A DNA stretch of 46,546 bases. It comes from Thermus thermamylovorans (GTDB lineage: Bacteria > Deinococcota > Deinococci > Deinococcales > Thermaceae). Shown one piece after another: positions 35,813 through 44,259 of the stretch. Every line of letters starts with the position of its first letter. Position 1 is the stretch's first letter. A model generated the notes under the pieces. It worked only from the letters and a program-made list of their open reading frames with translations. It did no database searches and was not told the origin of the DNA. The stretch spans positions 67,359 through 113,904 of the forward strand of contig NZ_SIJL01000006.1 in assembly GCF_004307015.1 (NCBI RefSeq). The letters run 5' to 3'. The translations under genes were made by a program, and so were the position numbers.

Positions 35813-36247
35813 TCAGCCCACCCGGGCCTGCAGGTACTCCCGCTCCCCCAGGACGATCTGCCGGGCCAGTTCCGGATCCTTGGGGAATTCTTTGCCCCGG
35901 TGGATCATGTAGGTTTCGTAGCGCCCGATCTGGAAGACCTCGGTGAGCTTGCGCAGGACGTGGGCCATGTCAAAGGCCTTGCAGGAAAAGATGTCGATGG
36001 AAAGAAAGCGCTTCTTGGGAAAGGTGTGGATGGCGATGTGGCTTTCGGCGATGATCACCACCCCGGTCACCCCGTCCTCTCCCTCGGGCCCGTACCGGTA
36101 CACGAAGGGAGGGAGCACCTTGGTCATGGCCATCTCCTCGGGGAGCTCGTCCAGGACCCGCCGTACCAGCTCGGCGTCCCGGAGCCTGGCGGGATCGGCA
36201 TCGTAGCCGTCTACCATCAGGTGTGGGCCGAAGCCAAAGAGTTCCAT
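35813..36247 (-). CDS. speD: S-adenosylmethionine decarboxylase proenzyme
   Basis: A 144-residue bacterial-type AdoMetDC, a pyruvoyl enzyme supplying decarboxylated SAM for aminopropyl transfer. The self-cleavage site is E68-S69-H70 in IIAESHIAIHTFP (Ser69 becomes the pyruvoyl group), followed by the substrate-site residues in SIDIFSCKAFD with the catalytic cysteine. Thermus needs long and branched polyamines at high temperature, so this gene is central. The start at 36247 follows a strong SD (GGGAAGGAGGTGG); the much longer open frame runs through its promoter. It is separated from sdhC by a 293-bp regulatory region. Confidence 0.94.
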   Translation of the reverse strand: MELFGFGPHLMVDGYDADPARLRDAELVRRVLDELPEEMAMTKVLPPFVYRYGPEGEDGVTGVVIIAESHIAIHTFPKKRFLSIDIFSCKAFDMAHVLRKLTEVFQIGRYETYMIHRGKEFPKDPELARQIVLGEREYLQARVG

Positions 36248-36264
36248 CGCGACCACCTCCTTCC

Positions 36265-36295
36265 CGTGCCCCCCGGGGTATCCCCCCACGGCACG
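36265..36295 (-). promoter_or_regulatory. Hairpin at the 5' end of speD mRNA
   Basis: CGTGCC and GGCACG arms (36265-36270 and 36290-36295) enclose an inner GGGG/CCCC stem. From the promoter position the transcript should begin near 36295, so the hairpin would sit at the extreme 5' end and finish just before the SD. It could stabilise the mRNA or gate translation. Confidence 0.45.
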
Positions 36296-36301
36296 CCCCC
36301 C

Positions 36302-36330
36302 ATTATGCCCCCCCCTCCCCCCCCTGTCAA
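36302..36330 (-). promoter_or_regulatory. speD promoter with homopurine G-tract spacer
   Basis: Minus-strand TTGACA (36325-36330) and CATAAT (36302-36307) are separated by exactly 17 bp made of eight G, one A and eight G. The -35 is a perfect consensus. The spacer could change length by slippage or fold into a G-quadruplex together with downstream G-runs. Confidence 0.8.
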
Positions 36331-36440
36331 TACCTCGTTTCCTGGCGGGAAATCTCCTGTGCCCCCGGGGGATAAATCCCCGGACCCCACCCCTGGAAGA
36401 GGGGAAGGGGACTGGGGAGTAAAAGCTGTGTAGGACGAAC

Positions 36441-36468
36441 TTCATATACTACGGTGGGGTATATTGAA
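36441..36468. promoter_or_regulatory. Inverted repeat upstream of sdhC, possible operator
   Basis: TTCATATAC (36441-36449) and GTATATTGAA (36459-36468) are near-perfect inverted arms (one base inserted) around a 9-bp centre. It is A/T-rich within a GC-rich genome and lies about 45 bp upstream of the sdhC -10, fitting an activator or repressor site. The regulator is unknown. Confidence 0.45.
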
Positions 36469-36510
36469 AGGGAATGGGCCTTCCAGGACAAAGTCCTCTA
36501 GTATAGGTGA

Positions 36511-36519
36511 TGCTATGAT
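36511..36519 (+). promoter_or_regulatory. Extended -10 promoter of sdhCDAB
   Basis: TGCTATGAT (TG-n-TATGAT), 21 bp before the sdhC ATG, with a good SD (AGGAGGT, 36531-36537) between. No consensus -35; a small inverted repeat AGGAC-AAA-GTCCT lies about 20 bp upstream. Confidence 0.55.
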
Positions 36520-36540
36520 GGGTCCCGGCAAGGAGGTGCC

Positions 36541-36906
36541 ATGTACCGGGGAAGAGAAGGGCAGTGGGCGTTCTACCTCCACCGGATCTCGGGCCTGGGC
36601 ATCCTGGTCTTCCTGGTCCTCCACGTGGCCAACATCGCCAGCGCCATGTGGGGGCCCGAGGTGTCCAACGCCCTCATGAAGTTCTACCACCAGCCCGTGT
36701 TCCAGATAGGGCTTCTCGCCCTCATCGCCGGGGTGCTCTACCACGGGTTCAACGGCCTCCGGATCATCCTTATGGACTTCACCCGCTGGGGCGTGCGCTA
36801 CCAGCGCCAGCTCTGGTACGGGGTCTGGGCCCTCTTTGTGGTCTTCTACCTGCCCTTCCTGATCCGGATCGGGGGCAGCATCCTAGGAGGCGGCCATGGC
36901 GATTAA
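36541..36906 (+). CDS. sdhC: Succinate dehydrogenase cytochrome b subunit
   Basis: A 121-residue membrane anchor with three TM helices. It shows the HRISG motif (residues 14-18), a probable heme or quinone-site histidine H28 in VLHVANI and LYHGFNGLR (H68). It anchors SdhAB and carries heme b and the quinone site. The gene begins the sdhCDAB operon and overlaps sdhD by 11 bp. The SD AGGAGGT is well placed. Confidence 0.93.
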   Translation: MYRGREGQWAFYLHRISGLGILVFLVLHVANIASAMWGPEVSNALMKFYHQPVFQIGLLALIAGVLYHGFNGLRIILMDFTRWGVRYQRQLWYGVWALFVVFYLPFLIRIGGSILGGGHGD

Positions 36907-37291
36907 GTCCAAGCGCTATGAGGAGGCGAGGCTCGAGGCCGGCAGCAGCCTGGAGCTCTACTGGTGGGTCTTCATGCGCATCTCCGGGGTGGTCCTGGTC
37001 TTCCTGCTCATCGGCCACATGTGGATGAACGCCGTCATCATGGACCTCAACAAGATCGACTACGACTACGTGGCCCAGAGACTCTCCCAGACCACCTGGA
37101 AGGTGTACGACTGGCTCATCCTGGCCCTGGCCCTCCTGCACGGCGGCAACGGCCTCCGCTACGTGCTGGACGACTGGGTGCGGGACCCGGTGAAGCGCTT
37201 CTGGACCAAGGTGGTGGCCTACTCCCTCCTGGCCTTCATCTTCTTCCTGGGCAGCCTCTCCCTCTTCAACCACGACTTCGGGGTGAACTAG
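36896..37291 (+). CDS. sdhD: Succinate dehydrogenase membrane anchor subunit
   Basis: A 131-residue second anchor subunit with three TM helices: [23 protein letters not shown] (with H41), [21 protein letters not shown] and [17 protein letters not shown]. The HGGNGLR motif mirrors the HGFNGLR of SdhC. The N-terminus is basic and cytoplasmic. The ATG lies within the end of sdhC, and sdhA follows after 1 bp. Confidence 0.92.
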   Translation: MAIKSKRYEEARLEAGSSLELYWWVFMRISGVVLVFLLIGHMWMNAVIMDLNKIDYDYVAQRLSQTTWKVYDWLILALALLHGGNGLRYVLDDWVRDPVKRFWTKVVAYSLLAFIFFLGSLSLFNHDFGVN

Positions 37292-37292
37292 C

Positions 37293-39026
<1,734 letters not shown>

Positions 39027-39035
39027 GGTGGCCCC

Positions 39036-39734
<699 letters not shown>

Positions 39735-39737
39735 GTG

Positions 39738-39765
39738 CCCCATCGCGGCCCAAGCCGCGATGGGG
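39738..39765. terminator. Terminator hairpin after sdhB
   Basis: 12-bp perfect stem CCCCATCGCGGC / GCCGCGATGGGG with a CCAA loop. The GCCCAAGC apex is also found in the hairpin at 43382-43409. No U-tract. Confidence 0.8.
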
Positions 39766-39804
39766 GCCCCAAGGGTGGGGCAGGCTTTGGGGCGGCTCCT
39801 TGGC

Positions 39805-39826
39805 CGCTGGGGCGTACGCCCCAGTG
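39805..39826. terminator. Terminator palindrome after the AspRS gene
   Basis: A perfect 18-bp palindrome, CTGGGGCGTACGCCCCAG (39807-39824), extendable by a G.T wobble and a C-G pair. It lies 5 bp beyond the stop of the minus-strand synthetase gene and faces the sdhB hairpin. Confidence 0.65.
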
Positions 39827-39830
39827 GGGC

Positions 39831-41099
39831 CTAGGGCGTGAGGCGGTGCCGGTCGCGGGGGAAGGCCCGGGCGTAGCGCACGTTGGGCAGGCCCAAAAGC
39901 TTCTGGGTGAGCCTTTCCGCCCCGATGGCGAAGCCCCCGTGGGGGGGCATGCCGTACTTGAAGACCTCCAGGTACCCTTGGAAGCCCTCGAGGTCCATGC
40001 CCTTGGCCTTCAGGCTTTCCACCAGGTCCGGGTGGCGGTGGATCCTCTGGCCCCCGGAGGTGATCTCCAGGCCGCGGAAGAGGAGGTCGAAGCTCCTCGT
40101 GGTGCCGTCCGCCTCCGGGTAGGTGTAAAAGGGCCGGAGGGGGCGGGGGTAGCGGGTGACGAAGAGCCAGTCCGTGCCCCAGCGCTCCTGGGCGTACTGG
40201 CCCAAGAGGCGCTCCGCCTCCTCGGAAAGGTCCTGGCCCACGGGGTAGCCCAGTTCCTCCTTCAGGATTTTCCGGGCCTCGGCGTGGGTGAGGCGGGGGA
40301 TTTCCTTGGGGAAGGAGGGCCACTCCGCCCCCAGGAGCCGGATCTCGTTGCCGGCGCCCGTCAGGGCCTCCTCCATCATCTCCTGCAGGAGCCCTTCCTC
40401 CAGCCGCATGAGGTCTTCCTCCCCTTGGATAAAGCCCATCTCCACGTCCAGGGAGAGGTACTCGTTCAGGTGGCGGCTGGTGTTGTGCTCCTCCATGCGC
40501 CAGACGGGGGCCACCTCGTACACCCGCTCGAAGACCCCCACCAGGATCTGCTTGTAAAGCTGGGGGGACTGGGCCAGGTAGGCCCGCTTTTCAAAATAGT
40601 CCACCCCGAAGAGGCCCGAGCCCCCTTCCGCCCCCGCCCGCACCACCTTGGGGGTGAAGATCTCCGTGAAGTCCTGCCGGTCCAGGTAGCGGCGGAAGCC
40701 CCGCACCAGGGCGGCCTGGACCTTGAGGGGGGCGCGGGCCTTCTCCCCCCTTAGGGTGACGTGGCGGTACTCCAGGAGGGTGTCGGGGCTGGCCCGCCAC
40801 TCCTCCTTGGGGATCTCCACCGGGGTGGGCTCCAGGGCGGGGGAGAGGACCTCAAGCTCCCGGGCCTGGACCTCGAGGCCCCCCGGGGCCTTGGCGTTGG
40901 CCACCACGGTTCCCCGCACCCTGAGGCTGGACTCGGGGAGGGGTAGCCTCTGCCCTCCCGTCACCACCTGGACCACGCCGCTCCGGTCCCGGAGGAGCAG
41001 AAACTGCACCTTGCCCAGGTCCCGCCGCCAGTGGAGGAAGCCCAGGAGCTCCACCTCCTCGCCCACGTGCCCCTTCAGGTCCCTGACCAGAACGCGCAT
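39831..41099 (-). CDS. aspS2: Archaeal-type (non-discriminating) aspartyl-tRNA synthetase
   Basis: A 422-residue class IIb synthetase. N-terminal OB-fold anticodon domain (residues 1-100, GFLHWRRDLGKVQFLLLRDRSGVVQVV), motif 2 EVAPVWRMEEHNTSRHLNEY, and motif 3 PPHGGFAIGAERLTQKLLGL. It lacks the large insertion domain of bacterial AspRS. T. thermophilus has two AspRS; the short archaeal-type form also mischarges tRNA-Asn, which GatCAB then amidates to make asparagine. The length and absence of the insert match that form. An AsnRS is a possible alternative, but GatCAB-linked ND-AspRS is favoured. A hairpin leader lies upstream. Confidence 0.88.
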   Translation of the reverse strand: MRVLVRDLKGHVGEEVELLGFLHWRRDLGKVQFLLLRDRSGVVQVVTGGQRLPLPESSLRVRGTVVANAKAPGGLEVQARELEVLSPALEPTPVEIPKEEWRASPDTLLEYRHVTLRGEKARAPLKVQAALVRGFRRYLDRQDFTEIFTPKVVRAGAEGGSGLFGVDYFEKRAYLAQSPQLYKQILVGVFERVYEVAPVWRMEEHNTSRHLNEYLSLDVEMGFIQGEEDLMRLEEGLLQEMMEEALTGAGNEIRLLGAEWPSFPKEIPRLTHAEARKILKEELGYPVGQDLSEEAERLLGQYAQERWGTDWLFVTRYPRPLRPFYTYPEADGTTRSFDLLFRGLEITSGGQRIHRHPDLVESLKAKGMDLEGFQGYLEVFKYGMPPHGGFAIGAERLTQKLLGLPNVRYARAFPRDRHRLTP

Positions 41100-41122
41100 C
41101 CCTCCCCCCTTCTACGCCCGAG

Positions 41123-41150
41123 CCCCCCCGGCCACAAGGAGCCGGGGGGG
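41123..41150 (-). promoter_or_regulatory. Hairpin in the leader of the AspRS gene
   Basis: 10-bp stem CCCCCCCGGC / GCCGGGGGGG with the 8-nt loop CACAAGGA (read on the plus strand). It lies 24-51 bp upstream of the ATG. On the transcript the loop reads TCCTTGTG, complementary to SD-like sequence. It could be an attenuator or simply a terminator for upstream transcription. Confidence 0.4.
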
Positions 41151-41241
41151 CCGGGAGCCCTGCCCCCCGTTCAGGCGTTATGGCGCCCTCGAGGGCCCAT
41201 GTTGCCCCTAAGTCTAGAGGGTTGCCCCTTCCCGGTCAAGG

Positions 41242-41271
41242 TTGACGCCCCCCGCCTCCCCGGGCTACCCT
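41242..41271 (+). promoter_or_regulatory. Promoter A upstream of MgtC-like fragment
   Basis: TTGACG (41242-41247), 18-bp spacer and TACCCT (41266-41271). The spacer and -10 closely match promoter B at 41666-41695, including CCCCCGCC near the middle and GGGCTA at the junction. The GTG start lies 14 nt after the -10. Confidence 0.55.
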
Positions 41272-41285
41272 GCGGCGGGGCCCCC

Positions 41286-41669
41286 GTGCCCCTAGGGGAG
41301 GCGGGGCTCGGGGCCCTGGCCATCCTCTTCGTCAACCTGGTGGTGCGCCGCCTGGCCCGCCTCCTGGAGGGGCCGGGAGGGGGGAAGGGGGACTCCGAGC
41401 TGGAGGTGGTCTACGGTCTGGAGGCGGTCTGCCGCCCGGAGAACGAGGCCCACGTGCGCGTCCTCCTGGTCCAGGCCCTGATGAACAGCCCCCTCCACCT
41501 CCGGCTTCTGGAGACCAGCGACCTCGAGCCCGGCCGCCTCCTCCTGCGGGCGGAGCTCGTGGGGGGAGGGCGCCAGGAGCGCCTCCTGGAAGAGGTGGCG
41601 GGCCGCCTCAGCATCGAGCGGGGGGTGAGCGCGGTGCGCTGGCGGGTGCTGAACGGAGGGGCGGGTTGA
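41286..41669 (+). CDS. MgtC-like C-terminal fragment (one TM plus ACT-like domain)
   Basis: A 127-residue product from GTG at 41286. Residues 7-23 (GLGALAILFVNLVVRRL) match the last TM helix of MgtC/SapB proteins, and the rest (ELEVVYGLEAVCRPENEAH to ERGVSAVRWRVL) looks like their cytoplasmic ACT-like domain. The four or five N-terminal TM helices are missing; upstream sequence does not encode them. It has its own promoter and stands directly before an mgtE gene, so it may be a functional stand-alone sensor or a relic. There is no clear SD. MgtC proteins are linked to growth at low magnesium. Confidence 0.5.
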   Translation: MPLGEAGLGALAILFVNLVVRRLARLLEGPGGGKGDSELEVVYGLEAVCRPENEAHVRVLLVQALMNSPLHLRLLETSDLEPGRLLLRAELVGGGRQERLLEEVAGRLSIERGVSAVRWRVLNGGAG

Positions 41670-41695
41670 CAGCCCCCGCCCCCTTGGGCTAGCCT
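41666..41695 (+). promoter_or_regulatory. Promoter B of mgtE-like gene
   Basis: TTGACA (41666-41671), 18-bp spacer and TAGCCT (41690-41695). The -35 overlaps the stop codon of the MgtC-like ORF. It is highly similar to promoter A 424 bp upstream. Confidence 0.6.
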
Positions 41696-41927
41696 GCCCT
41701 TTGGGCCGCTGGCCCTCCAAGGGAGGTGAAAGGTTTCGTGGAAGGACCGAGTAGATCCATCCTCCTCGCCTTGGGGGCCGGGGCAGCCCCTTAGCCTTCC
41801 CCAAAAACGAGCCCTTTCCCGGCCCCCCTGGGGTTCTCGAGGCGGCGGGCGATGGGGTCCGCCAAGGGCTTAAGGAGCTTCCAGCCAAACCTCCCCCACG
41901 GGGAGGGCAAGCAGGGAGAGGTGCGCC
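41696..41927 (+). promoter_or_regulatory. Long untranslated leader of mgtE-like gene
   Basis: About 230 bp separate promoter B from the GTG start, exceptional in a genome where most leaders are zero to 60 nt. It contains several complementary arms: GGCCGCTGGCCC, CTCCAAGGGAGG, and GGGGGCC/GGCCCCC (about 41776-41782 and 41820-41827). Many mgtE genes have Mg-sensing M-box leaders, but I could not match the conserved M-box blocks here. A magnesium-responsive leader is an inference from context. Confidence 0.35.
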
Positions 41928-43289
41928 GTGAACCTGAAGGAGACCTTGGAGCGGAAGGAACTGAACCGGGTGAAGATCGCCCTGGCTTCCATGGGGGTGG
42001 AGGAGGTCGTGGCCCTGCTCCAGGACCTGGAGCCCAAGGAAAGGGCCGTGGCCTTCCGCCTTCTGGACAAGGAGAAGGCCCTTAGGGTCTTTGAGGCCCT
42101 GGACCGCTACGAGCAGACGGAGCTGGTGCGGGCCCTGGACGACCCGGAGATCCTCAACCTCCTGGCGGAGATGGACCCGGAGGAGCAGGCCTGGCTCCTC
42201 GGGGAGCTCCCGGCCAAGGTGGTGAAGCGGATCCTGCAGGAGCTTCCCCAGGAGGCCCGGGAGCGGGTGAGCTACGTGCTGGGCTTTCCCGAGGGGAGCG
42301 CCGGGAGGCTTATGGACCCCGCCTACCTGGCCCTGCCCGAGGAGACCCGGGCGGAGGAGGCCCTGGAGCGGGTGCGGGCCTCGGAGCTGGACCCCGAGGA
42401 TCTGGAGGTGGTCTTCGTCCTGGGCCCCGGCCGGGCCTACCGGGGGTACGTGCCCCTCTCCCGCCTGGTCAAGGCCCCCCCGGGGAGGCCCCTGGGGGAG
42501 TTGGCCGAGGGAGGGGAGGTCTTCGTCTCCGCCTACGCGGGGGAGGAGGAGGCCGCCCGGCTCTTCCTGGACCGGGGCCTGAACCTCCTCCCCGTGGTGG
42601 ACCGGGAGGGGAGGCTCCTCGGGGTGATCCACGCGGGCCGGGTCTTCGCCCTCCTGCAGGAGCAGGAGGCCCGGCGGGTGGTGCGCTACGGGGGGACGGT
42701 GGGCCTGCCCCCTAAGGGGGAGGACATCGACCTGGTCCACGACCCCCTGGGCCGGATCTTCCTGGGGCGGTTCGTGTGGCTGGCCCTCCTGGTGGTCTTC
42801 GGCATGTTCGCCTCCACCTTCGTGGCCGCCCAGGAAGAGATCCTGGAGGCGGCCATCATCCTGGCGGCCTTCATCGCCCCCATCATCGACATGGGGGGGA
42901 ACACGGGAAGCCAGGCGGCCACCCTGGCCATCCGCGCCCTGGCCCTGGGCCAGGTCCGGCCCAGGCTCAGGGACTTCCTCCTGCTCCTCCGCCGGGACAT
43001 CCCCGTGGCCCTGGCCCTGGGGGTGGCCGTGGCCCTCCTGAAGGTGGTCCTTTCCCTCTTCGTCAAGGACGTCTTCGGGGAGGTCCTGCTGGTGGTGGGG
43101 CTGGCCATGCTCAGCGTCACCGTCTTGGGCAGCCTTCTGGGGCTTTCCCTCCCCTTCCTGGCCAAGCGGCTGGGGAGGGACCCCGCCACCCTGAGCGCCC
43201 CGGTGATCACCTCGGTGATGGACCTCCTGGGGGTGATGGTCTACTTCGGCCTGGCCTGGGTCTTCCTGCGGCACCTGCTGGAGGGCTAG
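41928..43289 (+). CDS. mgtE: MgtE-family magnesium transporter
   Basis: A 453-residue protein: cytoplasmic N domain of helical repeats (1-125), two CBS modules (about 126-250; LLPVVDREGRLLGVIHAGRVFALL), a plug helix and five TM helices with the pore motif DMGGNTGSQAATLAIRAL. The Mg-binding aspartate in the last helices is conserved (D432 in APVITSVMDLLGV). The CBS part has weaker CBS motifs than the well-studied T. thermophilus MgtE, which I remember as clearly different, so this is probably a paralogue. It acts as a Mg-gated channel. GTG start after GGGAGAGG. Confidence 0.9.
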   Translation: MNLKETLERKELNRVKIALASMGVEEVVALLQDLEPKERAVAFRLLDKEKALRVFEALDRYEQTELVRALDDPEILNLLAEMDPEEQAWLLGELPAKVVKRILQELPQEARERVSYVLGFPEGSAGRLMDPAYLALPEETRAEEALERVRASELDPEDLEVVFVLGPGRAYRGYVPLSRLVKAPPGRPLGELAEGGEVFVSAYAGEEEAARLFLDRGLNLLPVVDREGRLLGVIHAGRVFALLQEQEARRVVRYGGTVGLPPKGEDIDLVHDPLGRIFLGRFVWLALLVVFGMFASTFVAAQEEILEAAIILAAFIAPIIDMGGNTGSQAATLAIRALALGQVRPRLRDFLLLLRRDIPVALALGVAVALLKVVLSLFVKDVFGEVLLVVGLAMLSVTVLGSLLGLSLPFLAKRLGRDPATLSAPVITSVMDLLGVMVYFGLAWVFLRHLLEG

Positions 43290-43381
43290 ACGCCGGCGCA
43301 AGAAAGGGGCCCGGCGGCCAAATGTCCGTGCGCGGGCGTGGCCTCGTGGGGCGAAGGAGCCCGTCCCCGGCGCCCTTGGGT

Positions 43382-43409
43382 CCCCGCCGTAGCCCAAGCC
43401 ACGGCGGGG
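43382..43409. terminator. Terminator hairpin between mgtE and tatD
   Basis: CCCCGCCGT-A-GC / GC-C-ACGGCGGGG with a CCAA loop and a single A.C mismatch, in the gap between convergent genes. An overlapping GGGCGC/GCGCCC hairpin follows. Arms are nearly the same as at 29637-29664. The rest of the 176-bp gap shows nothing else. Confidence 0.7.
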
Positions 43410-43465
43410 CGCTTGCGCCCGCTTCCGCCCGGGGCCGGCCCCTGGGGGCAGGGGGGAGGGTGGCA

Positions 43466-44239
43466 TCACCCCCCCTCCCCGGGCCCCGGGAAGCGGAAAA
43501 GCGCCCTGGCGTTGGCGTCGGTGAGGGCCTCGGCCTCGGCGAAATCCATCCCCCGCACCGCCGCCAGCCTTTCCAAGGTGTGGCGCACGAGGTGGGGAAG
43601 GTTCCGCCTTCCCCGGTGGGGCTCCGGGGGGAGGAAGGGGGTGTCGGTCTCCACCAGGAGCCTTTCCCGGGGGAGCCTCTGGGCCACCTCCCGCAGGGCC
43701 CCGTTCCTCCTGTAGGTGAGGGGACCGGCGAAGCTGAAGTAGGCCCCCACCTTTAGGCCCGCCCCCTCCAGGGCCGGGTGCCCGCCAAAGGCGTGGAGGA
43801 CCACCTTTTGGGGGCGATGGACCAGGAGCCAGGCGGCCAGGTCCTCCTCCGCCCGGCCATCCCTGCTGCGCACGTGCAGCACCAGGGGGAGGCCCAGCGC
43901 CTCCGCCAGGGCCGCCTGGAAGTCCAGGGCCTTGAGCTGGGCGGGCCGGGTCTCGGGGGTCCAGTGGTAGTCCAGGCCCGCCTCCCCGATGGCCCGCACC
44001 CGGGGGTGGCGGGCGTAGTGCCTGAGGGCCTCCTCCACCTCGGGGGAGAGGAGGTGGGCGGAGGTGGGGTGGAGGCCCACGGCGGCGTAGACGTTCCCTT
44101 CCGCCAGGCTCAGGGTCCTCTCCCAGCGGCTGGGGTCCACCCCCAGGGTGAGGACGGCCTTGAGCTCGGGGAGGTGGGCCTTGGCCTCGGCGAGCTCCGC
44201 CTCCTCCAGGAAGTCCAGGTGGGCGTGGGTGTCCGTCAC
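43466..44239 (-). CDS. tatD: TatD-family metal-dependent hydrolase (DNase)
   Basis: A 257-residue TIM-barrel hydrolase. Metal ligands: H5 and H7 in DTHAHLD, the glutamate in AIGEAGLDYHW, His in LPLVLHVRSRD, His in VVLHAFGGHP and Asp in LLVETDTPFLPPEPHRGRRN. TatD proteins are 3'-5' exonucleases or deoxyribonucleases. The GTG start at 44239 is immediately before the conserved DTHAH. It is transcribed downstream of the MFS gene (20-bp gap). Confidence 0.92.
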   Translation of the reverse strand: MTDTHAHLDFLEEAELAEAKAHLPELKAVLTLGVDPSRWERTLSLAEGNVYAAVGLHPTSAHLLSPEVEEALRHYARHPRVRAIGEAGLDYHWTPETRPAQLKALDFQAALAEALGLPLVLHVRSRDGRAEEDLAAWLLVHRPQKVVLHAFGGHPALEGAGLKVGAYFSFAGPLTYRRNGALREVAQRLPRERLLVETDTPFLPPEPHRGRRNLPHLVRHTLERLAAVRGMDFAEAEALTDANARALFRFPGPGEGG

Positions 44240-44259
44240 GCCCCCAGCTTAAGCCGCCT

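Noticed and set aside
36248-36445. Long N-terminal extension of SpeD
   Set aside because: The upstream open frame runs through the G-tract promoter and structured leader. The ATG at 36247 has a strong SD and gives the normal family length.
41696-41927. Classical M-box (ykoK) riboswitch upstream of mgtE
   Set aside because: The context fits, but the conserved blocks of the M-box consensus could not be found by eye; listed only as an unassigned long leader.
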